Source of the DNA: Carposina sasakii
Taxonomy: Eukaryota > Arthropoda > Insecta > Lepidoptera > Carposinidae
Direction: 5' to 3'
Assembly (NCBI GenBank): GCA_014607495.2
Contig: CP053153.1
Coordinates: 4,774,001-4,838,000, forward strand
Length of the DNA stretch: 64,000 nucleotides
Shown here: positions 61,287 through 64,000 of the stretch, piece by piece
How positions within the stretch are numbered: position 1 is the first letter of the stretch
Layout: each line of letters opens with the position of its first letter
The notes under the pieces: generated by a model
Databases searched by the model: none
The model's input: the letters and a program-made list of their open reading frames with translations, nothing else
What the model was told of the DNA's origin: nothing
Program-made: the position numbers and the translations under genes

Positions 61287-62444
61287 GTAAGTACAAAATT
61301 GAATTTCCAAACGGCTATGGCCCTCCGGCATGAAAACTTAAACGGCAAATAGGCAATATTCACTCTTGCTTTTTTAAATATTTGTCACAAAACTTTATTT
61401 AGTTAGTTGCTTATCCTCATAAGTCAGGCCAATATTTGCTTCTCGGGAAGCTACTTTTTAAACATTTTCTGTGTATTGTATATTTTTGAGTAGGGTGCAC
61501 ATACTTTTCCATAACAAGAGACCGACCCTACAATGAATTTATTTTGAAATGTTATACTTTTTATTATCATATATAACATTATAAATGTGAAAGTAACTCT
61601 GTCTGTCTCGCTTTTACGCCTACTGCCGCCATTTACTGAGCGGATTAATTTTAGTGATAATTTTCTCTGCCGTAGCTTTAGGTGGACCCAGAATAAGGTT
61701 TAAACGCCTAGCTTGGTGGCGCCTGTCACTGTAACATTTTGTAATCACTAGTTAGTACAGGTGCTAAAATTTAAATTTTCAGATAATCAAGGAAACTCCA
61801 TCCTGTATGGATTAGAGTAACGTTACAGCTACCGAAATATTATCTCACTGGATCAATTACTGGCAGATAGAGCACAAAACATTTAAAGTCGTTCATTGCA
61901 AAAACATTTCACCGTTGGAACGTTGATGCTCAGCTTCAAAGAACGATGGAAAAACTTGTCGCCAAATAAAATAAAAGATATTTAATGGTTATTTATTTAA
62001 TAGTTGTTAAATCCCTTTACAGGTCTAGGAAATAAGACACTAAAGCACTTAAAACAACGTTTCTTATTTGTACGTATGCAATAGTGGTACGAAATATAAG
62101 TATTCATAATTATGTACTCGTAAATATACCAATTTACATTCCAGGAGACCTTTAGGATCAACGGACAATAGTACCCAACAATGGCTAAGACCATCCTTTT
62201 TTGAATTTTGTAAATGTGTAATGTAAATTGTGCAAATTTTATGTTACCTATTTTTAGGCCAATACAAATTCCATTGGGTTCTGTGCAATTATTCGCTAAT
62301 CTTTTCTTTAGGAAACGGATAATCTGAATCTTTACTTATTAATTATTATGTATCCAGCATAAAAATTAGCTGTTTATCAACTGCAGTTGACCTTCAGGAA
62401 TATGCAAGCATTACATGTGATTCAGGTTTATCCCACTTAAGCAT

Positions 62445-62830
62445 ATAGTCTAGGCATTTCCTTACTAGTTAAAAGTGCTTTTAAATAACGAAGGGCACTA
62501 AAACAGCCCAAGACAGCTGTAGAATGGAATTACGCTCGACATTATAATAGCACAAGTTTATGCTATTCTGCAGCATTAGGCATTATCCTTACTATTTAAA
62601 AATGCTATTGTACGGACGCGGGCTTAGACATAAAAACAGCTAAAAGCTGTATGGCATTTACATGACATAAGGGTATTATGTAGGTATGTGCTAGTAAACA
62701 AGCGGAATTGAGCATTTATATCCTACTTAAAAATGCAATTGTAGAGCCAAATTGTACTAAAAACAGCTGAAAGCTGCAAAGCTGCTTTGTGTATTGATGC
62801 ACTAAAACTACAGGCATTACAAAATCATTT
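62445..62830. repeat. Degenerate tandem array, about 130-bp unit, three copies
   Basis: TTAAAA(G/A)TGC begins near 62469, 62597 and 62727; each unit also has AAAACAGC(T/C)...AGCTG. Between the THAP-like fragment and the Vilse start. Confidence 0.55.
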
Positions 62831-63301
62831 TGATATGCCATTATCCACCCTTATAAAGTGTAAAGCCATCACTAATGGTTTCAAAATGCTCAGTGGATAA
62901 AGCATCAAGATGCTCGGTAAACTCATATAAGAGTTTCTACGAACCTTAAGTTCTACATAAGTTAATTATCCGTTTGTTAAAATGCTTCCTGTGTTACTTG
63001 GGTTGTTCGTGGTAGAAATGTTATTGAATGAAATGTCCATTAAAATTAAATTGTGACTACACTCTACTTTTTCCCCGTCTAGTTTTCAAGGTCAAATTGG
63101 TCAAATTTTCGGGAGGCAGTTTTTAGTAAGAAGCGTTGTTTCCAGCTTGTATACATTTCTATGATAAAGAATGACTTGAATGAATGAAATGAACTGTAAA
63201 CTTTAAATATGGTTCTTAGCAGTCATCCGTATTTTAGGTCAAATAAATTGTTTACAATGCTATAAAATAAGGTTTTCAAGAGTTTATATGATTTAGGAAA
63301 A

Positions 63302-63595
<294 letters not shown>

Positions 63596-64000
63596 TAATT
63601 TACGATTCACTTGCTCAGAAATCCTACTTGCTAAGTAACCTACCGACCTACCAAGTTTATTCTGTCGAGCTAAATATAATGCTCATAATATGATGAATAA
63701 TGAAGGTAAAAGTAGGTATTTTCATAATTTCTGTCTTAGCTGAATAACTTGCCAAAACTACTTAATTTACTGGTACTTATCTATAATTTACCTTTTAAAA
63801 GGTTACTAAAAGCCTGTAGAGTATACTATTAACTACCCTGGGGCTAGGGGTCTAAAGCTCATAAGTGATTCAGTTTGAAGGAATCATCATAATCCTTACG
63901 AGTATCTCTAGTCTTTTGGTAAGGGTGAGCACTGCTAAACAGTCTGCACATATTCTTTATTTTTACTAGACTTGCTTTGAGCCTACATACAAAACTACAA

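Overview
The window looks like a piece of a lepidopteran (moth or butterfly) nuclear genome. It is AT-rich, its genes have many introns, and it is full of repeat families typical of that order: short Helitrons ending in a hairpin plus CTAG, RTE-type LINE tails ending in trinucleotide runs, tRNA-derived SINEs and many small inverted-repeat elements. No bacterial, viral or CRISPR signal was seen. All gene models were built by hand, joining exons by splice sites and reading phase.

Three protein-coding genes can be supported. (1) A NUAK-family, AMPK-related protein kinase lies on the + strand from 20214 to 44766. It has 27 coding exons that join in phase to 2,079 residues: an N-terminal kinase domain and a very long, low-complexity tail, half of it encoded by a single 3.27 kb exon. 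Its promoter is not certain; the best candidate is a DRE-type, CpG-rich block near 4967-5110. (2) A dipeptidyl peptidase III (M49 zinc peptidase) lies on the - strand from 58705 down to 46740. It has 14 coding exons and 772 residues, with the HELLGH and EECRAE zinc motifs intact, plus an N-terminal extension that looks mitochondrial. Genes 1 and 2 converge tail to tail and their 3' ends nearly meet at about 46.4-46.7 kb. (3) At the right edge (63302-63580, +) are the first two coding exons of a Vilse/ARHGAP39-type RhoGAP, including its first WW domain; the rest lies outside the window.

By region: 1-20.2 kb holds no confident coding gene, but has tandem repeats, Helitrons, MITEs, a possible promoter and a repeat-poor block (16.64-19.47 kb) just before the NUAK start exon. 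20.2-46.4 kb is NUAK, with introns loaded with mobile elements. 46.4-58.7 kb is DPP3, whose last intron is filled by a P-like transposon. 58.7-63.3 kb is an intergenic stretch with a three-copy 400-bp repeat, a Helitron, a THAP-like exon and a 130-bp tandem array.

The most interesting result is a pair of related DNA elements of about 1.75 kb (46981-48736 and about 33441-35185). They share terminal inverted repeats and each carries, about 195-200 bp inside its left end, a THAP-type zinc-finger first exon. The better copy has a 24-bp perfect terminal repeat and a clean 8-bp target duplication. Together this is the signature of a P-superfamily transposon, here as internally deleted relics inside introns of DPP3 and NUAK.
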